From NCBI GenBank assembly GCA_039619475.1, contig CM077116.1, positions 37,397,183 to 37,461,182 on the forward strand: 64,000 nt of DNA. Reading direction: 5' to 3'. Under the pieces are notes generated by a model. That model did not search any database. It was not told the DNA's origin and saw only the letters and a program-made list of their open reading frames with translations. Of the stretch, positions 51,901-60,657 are shown piece by piece. Every line of letters begins with the position of its first letter. Position 1 is the stretch's first letter. The position numbers and the translations under genes are program-made. This DNA is from Icerya purchasi (lineage: Eukaryota > Arthropoda > Insecta > Hemiptera > Monophlebidae).

Positions 51901-54900
51901 TTTACTGGTGTTCCTGCGTGAGGAGGATTCACGCTTTTTATGGGCTCGAGGAGTGATTAGTTGTTATTTTATTTTGTTTGTACATAGGCTGCCGCAAACA
52001 AAGTCAGACTGAGTTCAACACAGACAGCCAGGCGCAACCGTCGGCTGGAAAACATGCTAGGATAAATTTTTAGTTTATTATCTATCGAGCAAGCGCTTGA
52101 CAAGATTATTTCGTTGGAAACGAACTGCCGTAGGGCTGTTTAAAAATAAGTACTTATACGAGTCCCTGCAAGATTTTTAATAACGGAAAAAAATGAATGA
52201 CATATACCAATTTTAATTCGGAATCGGTACCAGTAAGTAATCGAATATCGTTTTCAAAATTGCTCCGTTCACTGCTAAGTACGCGTCCATTCGGCCTTGC
52301 CATTTAGTGAACGTTTTCGAGAATTCATTTTCTGGTATTGCCTTGAAAAACATCTGCGCTGCTGCGACGACTTCTTCGTCCGTTGTGAAGTTGCGACTGC
52401 GTAAGGCGGCCTTAAACCTCGGAAAAGCCAAAAATCGCAGGGCGCCAAGTCTAGGCTTTATGACGGATGAGGGTGAATCCGAAAGGGTCTAACCGAATAA
52501 AATGGTCGAATCAGCCCCCAAGTCATTTGGAAAAGTAGTTATGTCATTATGTTCGGTATCAATGGAAACGCCGATTCCAAGATTTTTAGATCTCTAAACC
52601 CTCATAGGACCCCATAAGGCCAAATTTTGTGGTTTTTAGTTTTTTACAATATCTCGGTCAGTTTTCAAGTTAGGAAATTTGCTTTTACTCCAAATTGTGA
52701 TAGATTCCAAGCTCTATAAAATGGTTCTACTCAAAAAAAATTTGACACAAAATTCAAATTTTTATAGCGTTTGAAAAATTTTAAAACTCGATTTCTTGAA
52801 AACAAAAACATACTCATTTTTAAAAATAAAATATTTTATGCATTTTTTCTCTAAAAGTACGTATACATTTTTTCAGGATTTTAAAAGTAGTGGAACGCGC
52901 TCAAAAACCCTAAAAACCGTATATTTTTGGTTTTTTGACTATATTCAAGCCTCTAAGTCTTTCCTGGTAACCTACTTGATACTCCAAATCGATTTTTGAC
53001 TTTATTCTATACTAGCAAGATGGTAAAAATTGTTTCCGTAGGGTCACTTCATCCTAAAGTATTATGAAACCAATAAAAACCGCATTATCGAACGATCATT
53101 AATAAGTCCTAACGGCTTCGTATATTAATAACAATTCTCAAGATTGATTATAATATTTCTATACATTTAGTACATGATCGACCACTTTTTATCGTTTATT
53201 TGTATGTCGGAAATGAATTTTAATTTCAAACCACACATTCTTACCTCCAAAGGTCAATTAGAATCAGTAATTATAGGTAATGTTATAACATTTCATTTTA
53301 CGTTTAGTCGAAGAATAATATAGAATGAGGCAACAAGAAGGAAAAATAAGACCTTAATATTATAATGGTTTATTAAAATTTTACGAAAATAAAAAACTAT
53401 ATTGGATTATATAACCTATGATTACGGACCGTTTCTCAGTCATCATCACTGTTTTCTTCAATAACAGGAACCACGTGCTCTCGCTCATAAATCTTTGTGA
53501 GATGTTCGGCAGGTTTCACAATTTTGGACAGGTATTTAGCATGTGACAAAAAATAAATAAAGGCAGCAACGTGATAGCAGCAACCCGTTCTCATGCCGTT
53601 AGCACATTCTCAATAAGAACGTATAATGCCGGCGTAGCCACTCGTATCTGGTTTATAAGCCTAGATCTGACTTGTATCTTGAGAATATCAACTGATGCTT
53701 TGAAATACTTTAAATCTATTTCACCTTTCTGATCCATCATTTCAGCTAAGTAAGATAAATGCTTGTTACAACTGATAAATTCTATTAAATATCTATACTA
53801 GGTTCATTTCCGCCATTTCAGGAAAATCGAGCGCATCAGAAGATTTCAATTTTTTAAACAAACTATTTCTTTGGCTCCATCTTCCTGATTGCACTTCTGC
53901 AGCTAAACTGTTTTCTTTACTATCTTTTGAAAGAATGTAATTCAATATCTCTTTATCTGAAGAAGTCTTCGAAACTAGTCGTTTTCCAAATTCATTTATT
54001 AAGAAGCAAACAATCTTACCGCAAAGACCAGCTTCAGCTAGGCAACGATTATCTAACTGATGATGGAGAAGCTTATATTTTTGAGCTATAGCACCATGTA
54101 CAGCTTCCACGACCCATCGAATCATCGTGACACAGCGGGACCTGTTAGATTTTTCCGCTGACAATTGTTTTTGTCCTTTCTCCTTTGATGATGGCATGAG
54201 AACACGATACTTTTCTTCTAACTGTGATTTTATATCACGAAAGCCTTGATTGAGTACAAGAATATCATTTTCCTTGCACATCAGTTTCTTCAATTTCGCT
54301 TTCATTTGCATTAAAAATTTTTTTCAAAATTCTGGCATCGTTTTCTTTGGCATAAAATGGTCCCAAAACATCAACAATGTAACCATCAGTAGTACAAATT
54401 GTAAATGGTTTACGCAGAAGAACTTGTTTATAACCCGAATAAGATTTTCTTTGGTATTTGTTGTTGGAACTCTTTTGGTGTCTTAAGTAAGTTCTATCAG
54501 CAACTAGCGCAAAATTAACATCATTTACGCCGTGAAGATTTTTGAGGAGAATCGTTGAATGACTACGATTCAAGTCATCTCGATATGCGGTTTTCAAGCC
54601 AAAACGGGAAGGCGATATGTCCTTTTTAAAAGAATTTAAAACAGAAAGTTGACTGCAGCGCCAATATCAAGTAAAATATATAGCTTCATGATTTTTATGA
54701 TTGCTCCTATAACTATATATTTATATAATGGCCGATGGGTTATCTTCTTATAAGATCCCCCTAAAAAAAAAAAAAAAAATATATATATTCAATAGATACA
54801 TCTTCAAATAATTTTATAAATCCACAAAAATAACCAGTGCGATTGGAAAAAACATCCCATTAAATGCTATATCAAAAGTGGCTTATAATAATGCTTCTAG

Positions 54901-57900
54901 GTGAAAGTGAGTGGTTTGAAATTAAAATTCATTTCCGACATACAAATAAACGATAAAAAGTGGTCGATCATGTACTAAATGTATAGAAATATTATAATCA
55001 ATCTTGAGAATCGTTATTAATATACGAAGCCGTTAGGACTTATTAATGATCGTTCGATAATGCGGTTTTTATTGGTTTCATAATACTTTAGGATGAAGTG
55101 ACCCTACGGAAACAATTTTTACCATCTTGCTAGTATAGAATAAAGTCAAAAATCGATTTGGAGTATCAAGTAGGTTACCAGGAAAGACTTAGAGGCTTGA
55201 ATATAGTCAAAAAACCAAAAATATACGGTTTTTAGGGTTTTTGAGCGCGTTCCACTACTTTTAAAATCCTGAAAAAATGTATACGTACTTTTAGAGAAAA
55301 AATGCATAAAATATTTTATTTTTAAAAATGAGTATGTTTTTGTTTTCAAGAAATCGAGTTTTAAAATTTTTCAAACGCTATAAAAATTTGAATTTTGTGT
55401 CAAATTTTTTTTGAGTAGAACCATTTTATAGAGCTTGGAATCTATCACAATTTGGAGTAAAAGCAAATTTCCTAACTTGAAAACTGACCGAGATATTGTA
55501 AAAAACTAAAAACCACAAAATTTGGCCTTATGGGGTCCTATGAGGGTTTAGAGATCTAAAAATCTTGGAATCGGCGTTTCCATTGATACCGAACATAATG
55601 ACATAACTACTTTTCCAAATGACTTGGGGGCTGATTCGACCATTTTATTCGGTTAGACCCTTTCGGATTCACCCTCATCCGTCATAAAGCCTAGACTTGG
55701 CGCCCTGCGATTTTTGGCTTTTCCGAGGTTTAAGGCCGCCTTACGCAGTCGCAACTTCACAACGGACGAAGAAGTCGTCGCAGCAGCGCAGATGTTTTTC
55801 AAGGCAATACCAGAAAATGAATTCTCGAAAACGTTCACTAAATGGCAAGGCCGAATGGACGCGTACTTAGCAGTGAACGGAGCAATTTTGAAAACGATAT
55901 TCGATTACTTACTGGTACCGATTCCGAATTAAAATTGGTATATGTCATTCATTTTTTTCCGTTATTAAAAATCTTGCAGGGACTCGTATAAGTACTTATT
56001 TTTAAACAGCCCTACGGCAGTTCGTTTCCAACGAAATAATCTTGTCAAGCGCTTGCTCGATAGATAATAAACTAAAAATTTATCCTAGCATGTTTTCCAG
56101 CCGACGGTTGCGCCTGGCTGTCTGTGTTGAACTCAGTCTGACTTTGTTTGCGGCAGCCTATGTATTTAGGTTATGTATTCGGCGGTGAAGGTGATTGTAT
56201 TTTCGATGATAATTTACTTATTGTGAAATTTTTTATTCGGCTTTGCGTTTGATGGTGTACTTCTCTGCTAGGAGTTGGTTCTGCTGTCCTTTCAATTCCA
56301 TTTCTTAAGCCGGCTGCAGTGACGTAGTTGGTTAGCAATGTTGTTTCGTTCGGGTAGAACTAGGTTCGAATCCTATTGCCACACATCGGAACTTTCAAAA
56401 AAATTCACTTGCGTTGGGTTAATATCTATAGTCAAAAAAAAAATAAATAATAATAATAATAATAACTTCGTTTCTTTTTGATGTACTTAACAGCCGTTCT
56501 AGTTCCGATACACTCTGTACTTTTCTACCATTACTACGTTCCGTTATTTTAATATAAACATTGCCTCAGCGACGCAGTGATGCTGCTAAATCTCACACTC
56601 ACATGGACGTTTCGTTAGTAATAGTAATTGCCGTGTCGTGTGCTTTCGTTAATAAATTGTTGACAGTTTGTGTTAATTTATCGTGACTATTTATGCTATT
56701 TTTTTACATTGGTAAACGATGAGCCATTTCTATCATAGTCGTATATATTTACCTTCAGTTGTACCGCCACTTTGTAAATTGAATCGCTCACATCCTCTTC
56801 TTCAAAAGGAATACCATGGATAATCGCATTGTTCTTTCTTGAGTGCCGCTCCAGCTTGTTTATTTTGCATTTTCAATTGTTTAACTTATCTATATCTTCC
56901 TTTATAATTTTATTTTTGCTTTTTAGCATATTTCCTTCCAACATAATATCAATTTTAGAGCTCACAGTATTTGCTTATCGACTTAATACCCTTAATATTT
57001 GCGAACATTTGTTCAAATTTATTTAATAATTCTATTTATATTAAAGTAATAGTAAATTTTCTATTTGACAATGAGTAAATAATAACGCACGTAATAACAA
57101 CTGTTACTGTCACTGCAAGACACATAAACCCCCTTTACAATTAGTAGGAGATATTTAATAATTATAGTAAAGTATTTTACTAGAAATAAAGATCGGAATA
57201 GTTTTAAATTTTGTAAAATGGTATGAAATTAGTTTTCAAATTATAAGAATTTCCTTTTTTTTGGCCTATAAAAAATTTATTATATATTTTTATTGTAATA
57301 GTTACGATAAAAAAACAAAAAAAGTATAGATATAACCTAAATGTAATTTGGAAAAAAAATATCGGAAATTTTTTTAAAATAATTTCTCTTTTTTTTTTTT
57401 TTTTACTATAAACTGCTTAGTAATTTTAACATGTTGCATCAATAGAGTGCAATAATTATTTTTCCGTTTGCTGTGAATAGGAATAGTCGTGATTAAAGAC
57501 GTTTCCACATTTTTTTCTTAAAAATTATACTTCACATTTTTTAAACTACATTCGTTGTAATATTATTTTGACAGTGAAAGAAGTGACTTAATCGGTTATA
57601 TTTTGTTGAATTTTAAGCCGGAAGATCAACTGTTTTGCTATCAAACAGAAACAAATGAACGAGTGGACAAGATAGTTTTAAATAATATGCATGTTAATGT
57701 GTTTGTTCAAGAAGAAGTGAAAGGACCTCGGTATTGTCCGTCTATAGAATCGAAAGTTATCAAGTAAGAAGAAAAATCATTGTTATATATGTTAATGACA
57801 CTTATTATTTAAGTTTATCGTATAATAAGTAAAATCAAGACCACACTACTATGAACAATTATTAAATATTTAATTACCCGACGCGTTTCGAAGACAAAGC

Positions 57901-59209
57901 TTCATGATCACAGGTCCCGTGATCATGAAGCTTTGTCTTCGAAACACGTCGGGTAATTAAATATTAAATAATTGTTTATAGTAGTGTGGTCTTGGTTTTA
58001 TTTATTATAAGAAGAAAAATGTTTGATCTACATGTAGAGTTAAGCACTAATTTACAAGTAATACACCAAAACTGATTTATACTTATCGCTTTGCTTCGAT
58101 AAATTAAAATACCCATTTCAAGTAAATTAAATTATCATAGTTTTAAATATAATTAATTTATAAGAGGTAATTTTCTAAATGAAATCCGTCTTATGCAGTT
58201 AGTAGTATAAGTAAATATTAGATGCGAAAACACAGACTGTAAACAAAATTGTATTGTGCATAGTCTTTAATTCTATAAAACATTAGAAATTTGCCATAAA
58301 ATATTTGTTAAATAAAAAAATTATTATTTGATGTGATGTACTTTACATCTGACAAATCAAAAAAAAATATTTGTTGCTAGTATTTTTAGAAAAAGGTAGA
58401 TTATTTTTTGCGCTTTAATCAGATTTTTTGATCTATTAATTTAAAATTTTAATGTTTAATTTTTTTTTTAAAGCATTTCTCTTTTACTGAATCATGAAAA
58501 ATCATTCAAATTAAATTATTCTGAGATCATATACAGTTCTCAAAACATAGAACACTCGGTAGTGTATATTTCAATAGGTCCATATTTTCAAAAATTTTGT
58601 TAATAAGCCCTTTCATGAATTCGTAATTTCGCTAATTTATAGGTTCTTCAATTGAATATTTACATAAAAAATAAAATTGCTTGAAACCAATATTTTTTTT
58701 GTAAGATTCCAACAGGAAAGTTACGTTTTGTTGAAAAAAAAAACTAGATAATTTAGTTAATGAATGTAGTTTTTATGTATTAGATTTGGTGGAAGAAAAC
58801 ATGTTGTTTGGTTAGAACCGGAAGGTTTGAATACAAATGTCATTTATCCAAATGGTCTTTCATGTACATTACCGGAAGAATTACAATTGCAATTAATTAA
58901 TTCATTACGGGGTCTAGAAAAAGCTGTGATGTTGAGACCGGGTATTTATCGCATTTTGATTAATACCTTTTCAAGTTAATTTATCAAATTACGGCGAATT
59001 TTTGTTTTATTTCTTAAAATGTTTTACTATTAATTATGGTTTTAGGGTACGGAGTACATTACGAATTTATCGATCCGAGAGAATTAATGCGTACGTTAGA
59101 AACAAAGCGTATTGAACGTTTATACTTTGCCGGACAAATAAATGGCACCACTGGTTACGAAGAAGCCGCTGCTCAAGGTATTATGGCTGGAATAAATGCT
59201 GCAGCAAAG
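36113..59209 (+). CDS. MTO1: MTO1: mitochondrial tRNA uridine 5-carboxymethylaminomethyl modification enzyme, nine exons, 3' part missing
   Basis: MTO1 (bacterial MnmG/GidA) uses FAD and, with GTPBP3 (MnmE), adds an aminomethyl-type group (taurinomethyl in many animals) to wobble uridine of mitochondrial tRNAs. Nine exons give 427 codons with consistent phases. The N-terminus is basic with Ser/Thr (probable mitochondrial signal), then the FAD-binding [11 protein letters not shown] (about residue 44), [61 protein letters not shown] and [18 protein letters not shown]. All are family hallmarks in order. The usual length is about 650-700 residues. The next block (YIGVLIDDL, then the C-terminal helical domain) is not found before the window ends. 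Introns 4 and 6 are about 9 and 10 kb and full of mobile elements. Confidence 0.95.
36246..36433 (+). CDS. MTO1: MTO1 exon 2 (FAD-binding Rossmann motif)
   Basis: The acceptor TTTTCAG at 36245 and donor ATAG|GTAAAT frame the exon. It encodes the rest of the targeting region and [20 protein letters not shown], the G-x-G-x-x-G dinucleotide fold that holds FAD. Confidence 0.93.
36698..36816 (+). CDS. MTO1: MTO1 exon 3
   Basis: Acceptor AAAG|GAG and donor AGG|GTAAGC. It encodes [20 protein letters not shown] and IDALDG, a conserved signature of the family that includes the cysteine placed near the flavin. Confidence 0.95.
37812..38004 (+). CDS. MTO1: MTO1 exon 4
   Basis: Acceptor ATATAG and donor CTGG|GTAATT. 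It encodes [19 protein letters not shown] and the following helix, then a less conserved acidic stretch ending CYGVIL. Intron 4, downstream, runs 9.1 kb. Confidence 0.95.
38157..38330 (-). mobile_element. 3' tail of an RTE-like non-LTR element with (TTC)n end
   Basis: On the minus strand a frame ends [20 protein letters not shown], the W-R-x-x-x block before the end of RTE-type proteins, then a stop and a (GAA)n tail (TTC run at 38157-38179). RTE elements end in short simple repeats rather than poly(A). Only the tail is kept, in MTO1 intron 4. Confidence 0.45.
38670..39035 (+). mobile_element. dispersed element fragment ending CAGCTAGT
   Basis: It ends ACGGGTGAAGCCGTGCGGCA then CAGCTAGT, directly before a TA run. 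The ending is the inverse of the ACTAGCTG start seen at 6436. No coding sequence. Confidence 0.45.
39548..39665 (-). mobile_element. possible tRNA-derived SINE (minus strand)
   Basis: On the minus strand TAGCCTAGTGG resembles the Pol III A box, and the segment ends in an A-run (T-run at about 39548-39557). A matching B box was not found, so this is weak. Confidence 0.3.
39879..39949. repeat. (TA)n and (GT)n microsatellites
   Basis: A TA run to 39911, a short bridge, and a GT run 39921-39949, in MTO1 intron 4. Confidence 0.9.
40364..40930 (-). pseudogene. unrecognised coding-like relic
   Basis: On the minus strand a frame (40900-40735) reads [18 protein letters not shown] and onward. A second frame (40579-40364) begins [20 protein letters not shown], with a basic run and RPRCRLTNF. 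Composition looks more protein-like than in random frames, but stops divide it and I know no family. It could belong to a non-LTR element. It lies in MTO1 intron 4, antisense to it. Confidence 0.25.
41430..43440. other. intronic AT-rich stretch without feature
   Basis: Part of MTO1 intron 4. Nothing recognised. Confidence 0.4.
43453..43762 (-). mobile_element. MITE (TGGCCACTCAA family), copy 2
   Basis: Its ends are inverted GGTGGCCACTCAA repeats. Both subterminal regions match the ends of the copy at 2070-2920 (for example AAATCCTCCC and AAAATAGCC), in opposite orientation. At 310 bp it lacks much of the interior of copy 1. Confidence 0.7.
44477..44502. repeat. (GAATAC)n microsatellite, about four units
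   Basis: Short hexamer repeat in MTO1 intron 4. Confidence 0.85.
45603..45692 (+). ncRNA. U6 snRNA-like sequence, copy 1 (5' end missing)
   Basis: The block from ACTAAAATTGGAACGATACA to AAAATCGTGAAGCGTTGCAT followed by a T-run is recognisable as U6 spliceosomal RNA from about base 25 to its end. The ACAGAGA box that pairs with the 5' splice site reads ACAGTGGAGA, and AGC is kept after it. The 5' stem-loop (GTGCTTGCTTCGGCAGCAC type) is missing, and no U6 promoter elements are seen. It is probably a pseudogene. Confidence 0.8.
45760..45848 (+). ncRNA. U6 snRNA-like sequence, copy 2 (5' end missing)
   Basis: It starts CATATACTAAAATTAGAACA, includes AGATTAGCTTGACCCCCGCG and ends CATTTTT. It lacks the same 5' part as copy 1, and the flanks are also alike, so the pair arose by local tandem duplication of one truncated copy. 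The ACAGAGA box reads ACAAAGA. Pseudogene. Confidence 0.78.
46585..46620 (-). other. hammerhead-like motif (Penelope-like terminus)
   Basis: On the minus strand CTGAAGA, then a short stem (AGG..CC), then GAAAACGTTTC. Both core boxes of a hammerhead ribozyme (CUGANGA and GAAA) are intact. Stems I and III cannot be established by eye. It lies 0.5 kb before MTO1 exon 5, antisense to the gene. Confidence 0.4.
47121..47297 (+). CDS. MTO1: MTO1 exon 5
   Basis: Acceptor TTACCAG, donor ACAG|GTATTT. It encodes [19 protein letters not shown] and [17 protein letters not shown], both family signatures, ending in RLRTG. Confidence 0.95.
47379..47491 (+). CDS. MTO1: MTO1 exon 6
   Basis: Acceptor ATTTCAG, donor AAG|GTAAAT. 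It completes the TGTPPR motif and ends [14 protein letters not shown]. The downstream intron of 10.1 kb holds the nested transposons. Confidence 0.94.
47492..49399. other. MTO1 intron 6, left part, no feature
   Basis: Some stretches near 48100-48800 have a less AT-rich composition and a minus-strand frame without stops ([19 protein letters not shown] at its start), but no known motif. Confidence 0.3.
49400..51850 (-). pseudogene. non-LTR retrotransposon endonuclease-reverse transcriptase, decayed
   Basis: On the minus strand, in order: [20 protein letters not shown] (51800), the N-V-R-T-L start of the APE endonuclease that nicks the target; later [13 protein letters not shown] (50440), for F-I-D-x-x-[19 protein letters not shown] (50210); and [20 protein letters not shown] (50140), where the catalytic A-D-D has become A-N-N. 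Many stops. The layout matches insect endonuclease-reverse transcriptase elements of RTE type. Its ORF1 part (56690-57060) lies beyond the composite element that split it. Confidence 0.8.
51983..53234 (+). repeat. left inverted arm of the composite element
   Basis: Reverse complement of 54911-56162. Beyond the mariner remnant it contains about 770 bp of AT-rich sequence with no coding motif. Confidence 0.95.
52213..52457 (-). pseudogene. mariner transposase C-terminus, left-arm copy
   Basis: Mirror image of 55688-55932 with the same reading and the same frame slip. See that entry for motifs. It points toward the left end of the element. Confidence 0.72.
53443..54656 (-). pseudogene. DDE transposase of a second family (SSN..QRKSYS type), broken
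   Basis: On the minus strand: [20 protein letters not shown], then [10 protein letters not shown] (first catalytic D), [15 protein letters not shown], and [20 protein letters not shown], all in one frame to 54265. After a one-base shift VLNQGFRD (where related proteins usually have an aspartate in D-R-G-F-R-D), RWVVEAVHG (catalytic E) and [20 protein letters not shown] follow to 53793. A third segment, after stops, gives [20 protein letters not shown], a Cys/His SWIM-like zinc site, and the end at 53443. The DDE_Tnp_4-like layout is known from uncharacterised proteins of insects and cnidarians. The N-terminal part is missing. The Asp-to-Asn change and frame breaks argue against activity. Confidence 0.72.
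54911..56162 (-). repeat. right inverted arm of the composite element
   Basis: Reverse complement of the left arm, equal length. The inner border is at GTGGTTTGAAATTA. Confidence 0.95.
55688..55932 (+). pseudogene. mariner transposase C-terminus, right-arm copy
   Basis: [12 protein letters not shown] is the block around the third catalytic aspartate of mariner transposases (S-P-D-L-A-P-x-D-x-x-L-F). One missing T then shifts the frame, and [19 protein letters not shown] continues with [20 protein letters not shown], the usual mariner C-terminus. The stop at 55932 is followed by about 230 bp to the element end. The first two aspartates and the DNA-binding domain are absent. Confidence 0.75.
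56309..56465 (+). mobile_element. tRNA-derived SINE
   Basis: It has a Pol III A box (TGACGTAGTTGG, 56320-56331) and an exact B box (GGTTCGAATCC, 56363-56373), about 32 bp apart, followed by a tRNA-unrelated body, an A-run and an (AAT)n tail. The body cannot fold as a true tRNA. It sits 147 bp right of the composite element, in the same split LINE. Confidence 0.8.
56690..57060 (-). pseudogene. non-LTR retrotransposon ORF1-like segment
   Basis: On the minus strand a Lys/Glu/Ile-rich coiled-coil-like region ([16 protein letters not shown]) leads to [20 protein letters not shown] and [13 protein letters not shown]. The S-R-x-N-N-x-x-I-x-G-I pattern begins the RNA-binding part of many LINE ORF1 proteins. 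It has a stop in the coil. Together with 49400-51850 it outlines one element about 3.4 kb long without its later insertions. Confidence 0.68.
57618..57763 (+). CDS. MTO1: MTO1 exon 7
   Basis: Acceptor TTTTAAG, donor CAA|GTAAGA. It begins [13 protein letters not shown] and ends with [12 protein letters not shown], placed as in other MTO1 proteins. A 92-bp-arm palindrome follows 57 bases after the donor. Confidence 0.94.
57820..58010. repeat. near-perfect palindrome with 92-bp arms
   Basis: The arms 57820-57911 and 57919-58010 are reverse complements with about seven differences; the loop is AGGTCCC. The inner sequence (GTGATCATGAAGCTTTGTCT, then TCGAAACRCGTCGGGTAAT) resembles Penelope-like terminal motifs. 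It lies in MTO1 intron 7, so the primary transcript should form a strong hairpin. Confidence 0.9.
58011..58783. other. rest of MTO1 intron 7, no feature
   Basis: AT-rich; nothing recognised. Confidence 0.4.
58784..58941 (+). CDS. MTO1: MTO1 exon 8
   Basis: Acceptor TATTAG, donor CCGG|GTATTT. It encodes [20 protein letters not shown] and [19 protein letters not shown], ending in RPG. Confidence 0.94.
59046..59209 (+). CDS. MTO1: MTO1 exon 9 (last in window)
   Basis: Acceptor GTTTTAG. It encodes [13 protein letters not shown] and [18 protein letters not shown], ending at AAG|GTTAAT. The donor is weak but fits the known break before the YIGVLIDDL block. If it is not used, translation stops seven codons later at TAA 59228-59230, giving a protein without its C-terminal third. 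Confidence 0.88.
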
Positions 59210-59230
59210 GTTAATAATCTTGTTGATTAA

Positions 59231-60621
59231 CGCGAAAATGTGAATATCTTTATTTTTATCATTTTTTAAAGTTCAATTATCCGTACTAGTAAGGTTTCCT
59301 TAAACTGTTAACTTAAAATGTAATTAAGTTTCTACCGCACTTGTTTCATCCGTGTGTGTCGGCGTAAATCAGGTAATAAAAGAGATAACTTTGTCAGCTT
59401 TTCCTAACCGTGGTGATAGATACGTAATTTATGTTTTTGAAATTATCAGATACACTTGTAAAGTTTTATTTCGGTATCGACTATTTCAGTTTAAAAAGTA
59501 TTTAAATACTAAATTAATTATATTAACTATTTCAAACAAAAATTAAAATTAAAGAAGACCATCGTCGTTTTGATTTCTTTTCGTATGATTCTTCGATTTT
59601 CTCATTTTAAAGTATATTCTTCGTTATTGTTTAGAAAAATCGAAGTATTTTTTATATCTATATAAGCACGGCTATTGAAATGAGGGGTCTGGTGGTGACC
59701 TCCTTTATCAATCTTGATGAGAAAATTTAATGCGTAACAATATGACCGGAGTAAAATTATAGTATTAAAGTGAAAATATTTACCTATTGATGGGCATATA
59801 TATAAAAAAAGAAATGAAATACTTTTTGGTAGATGGAAATTAATTTCAAATATAGCGAGAAATGAATTCAAATGAAGAATTTAAGAACATCAAAAATTTT
59901 TCTTCTTTATATAATAAAATATTTTTTGCGGTACCACTTTTTCGTAGTTTAGCAACCGCGTTACAATCCGTTAACGAACGCAGACGTTTAAACCGTTATC
60001 ATCATTATCAGTATGCGTCGCTACTAGCGAACCAGGTTGTTCGATAATAATCATTTTTCGGGAATTAATTACTGGTTAGTTAGAAGGAATATTGTCATCG
60101 TAAGATTTAAGGTTGTTATTGCGCATTGGCAGGATCATTAACGCTGACAACGTCTAGGAAAAGATAATGAGATCCGGGCATTTCCGGTCCGTGGCCTACC
60201 AAATTTCGTTTTATTTTCGTGGTTATGCGGCATCGGCCTTAAAGTGACGCTGAAAAGCGAGCTAATTCATTGAATATTTACAAAAATTATGATGTGTCGG
60301 GGTCGAAAACCCGAATGAAGCGAGGGTCTAAGGGGCGGAATCTAGCAAAAAAATTATGAAAATAAAAATCTAATTAATTATTTCTGGCTATTAGTTTAGC
60401 AAATTACGTTATCTAAAACTAAAATTGTTATAGGAAAAAGGTAAAAGCCGGATAAGCTTGCAGTAAAAATGAAAATTAACGAATGATGATGCCTTTTTCC
60501 CCCCAAATACTAAGAAACAAAAGACATTAAAATAAAATATTTTTACGATTTTCAAATATAAACTCAACTTATTATAAAACAAAACTAAAATATTTTTTTA
60601 AACAGTGTTCCTTTAGTTATG

Positions 60622-60624
<3 letters not shown>
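59231..60624. other. downstream of MTO1 exon 9, no further exon found
   Basis: I searched for the YIGVLIDDL and EPYRMFTSR blocks of MTO1 on the + strand and did not find them. A short frame at 59862-60047 has no known motif. A GC-richer patch lies at 60100-60360. Confidence 0.4.

Positions 60625-60657
<33 letters not shown>

Larger units (their letters stand above)
51983..56162. mobile_element. composite element with 1,252-bp inverted arms and mariner-type ends
   Basis: Both ends read CATAGGCTGCCGCAAACAAA inward and are flanked by TA (51981-51982 and 56163-56164), the target duplication of Tc1/mariner elements. Arms 51983-53234 and 54911-56162 are equal in length and almost identical (I noticed one difference, AACAATTC versus AACGATTC). 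Each arm carries the 3' end of a mariner transposase reading outward. The 1.68-kb centre holds a different DDE transposase gene on the minus strand. It lies inside an older LINE in MTO1 intron 6. Confidence 0.85.

Noticed and set aside
52796..55349. Identical 67-residue frames in both arms of the composite element
   Set aside because: Hydrophobic/Lys-rich translation of AT-rich arm sequence with no motif; identical only because the arms are identical.
56320..56373. Possible tRNA gene with good A and B boxes
   Set aside because: Arms do not fold as a tRNA, and an AAT-tailed unrelated body follows; better explained as a SINE.
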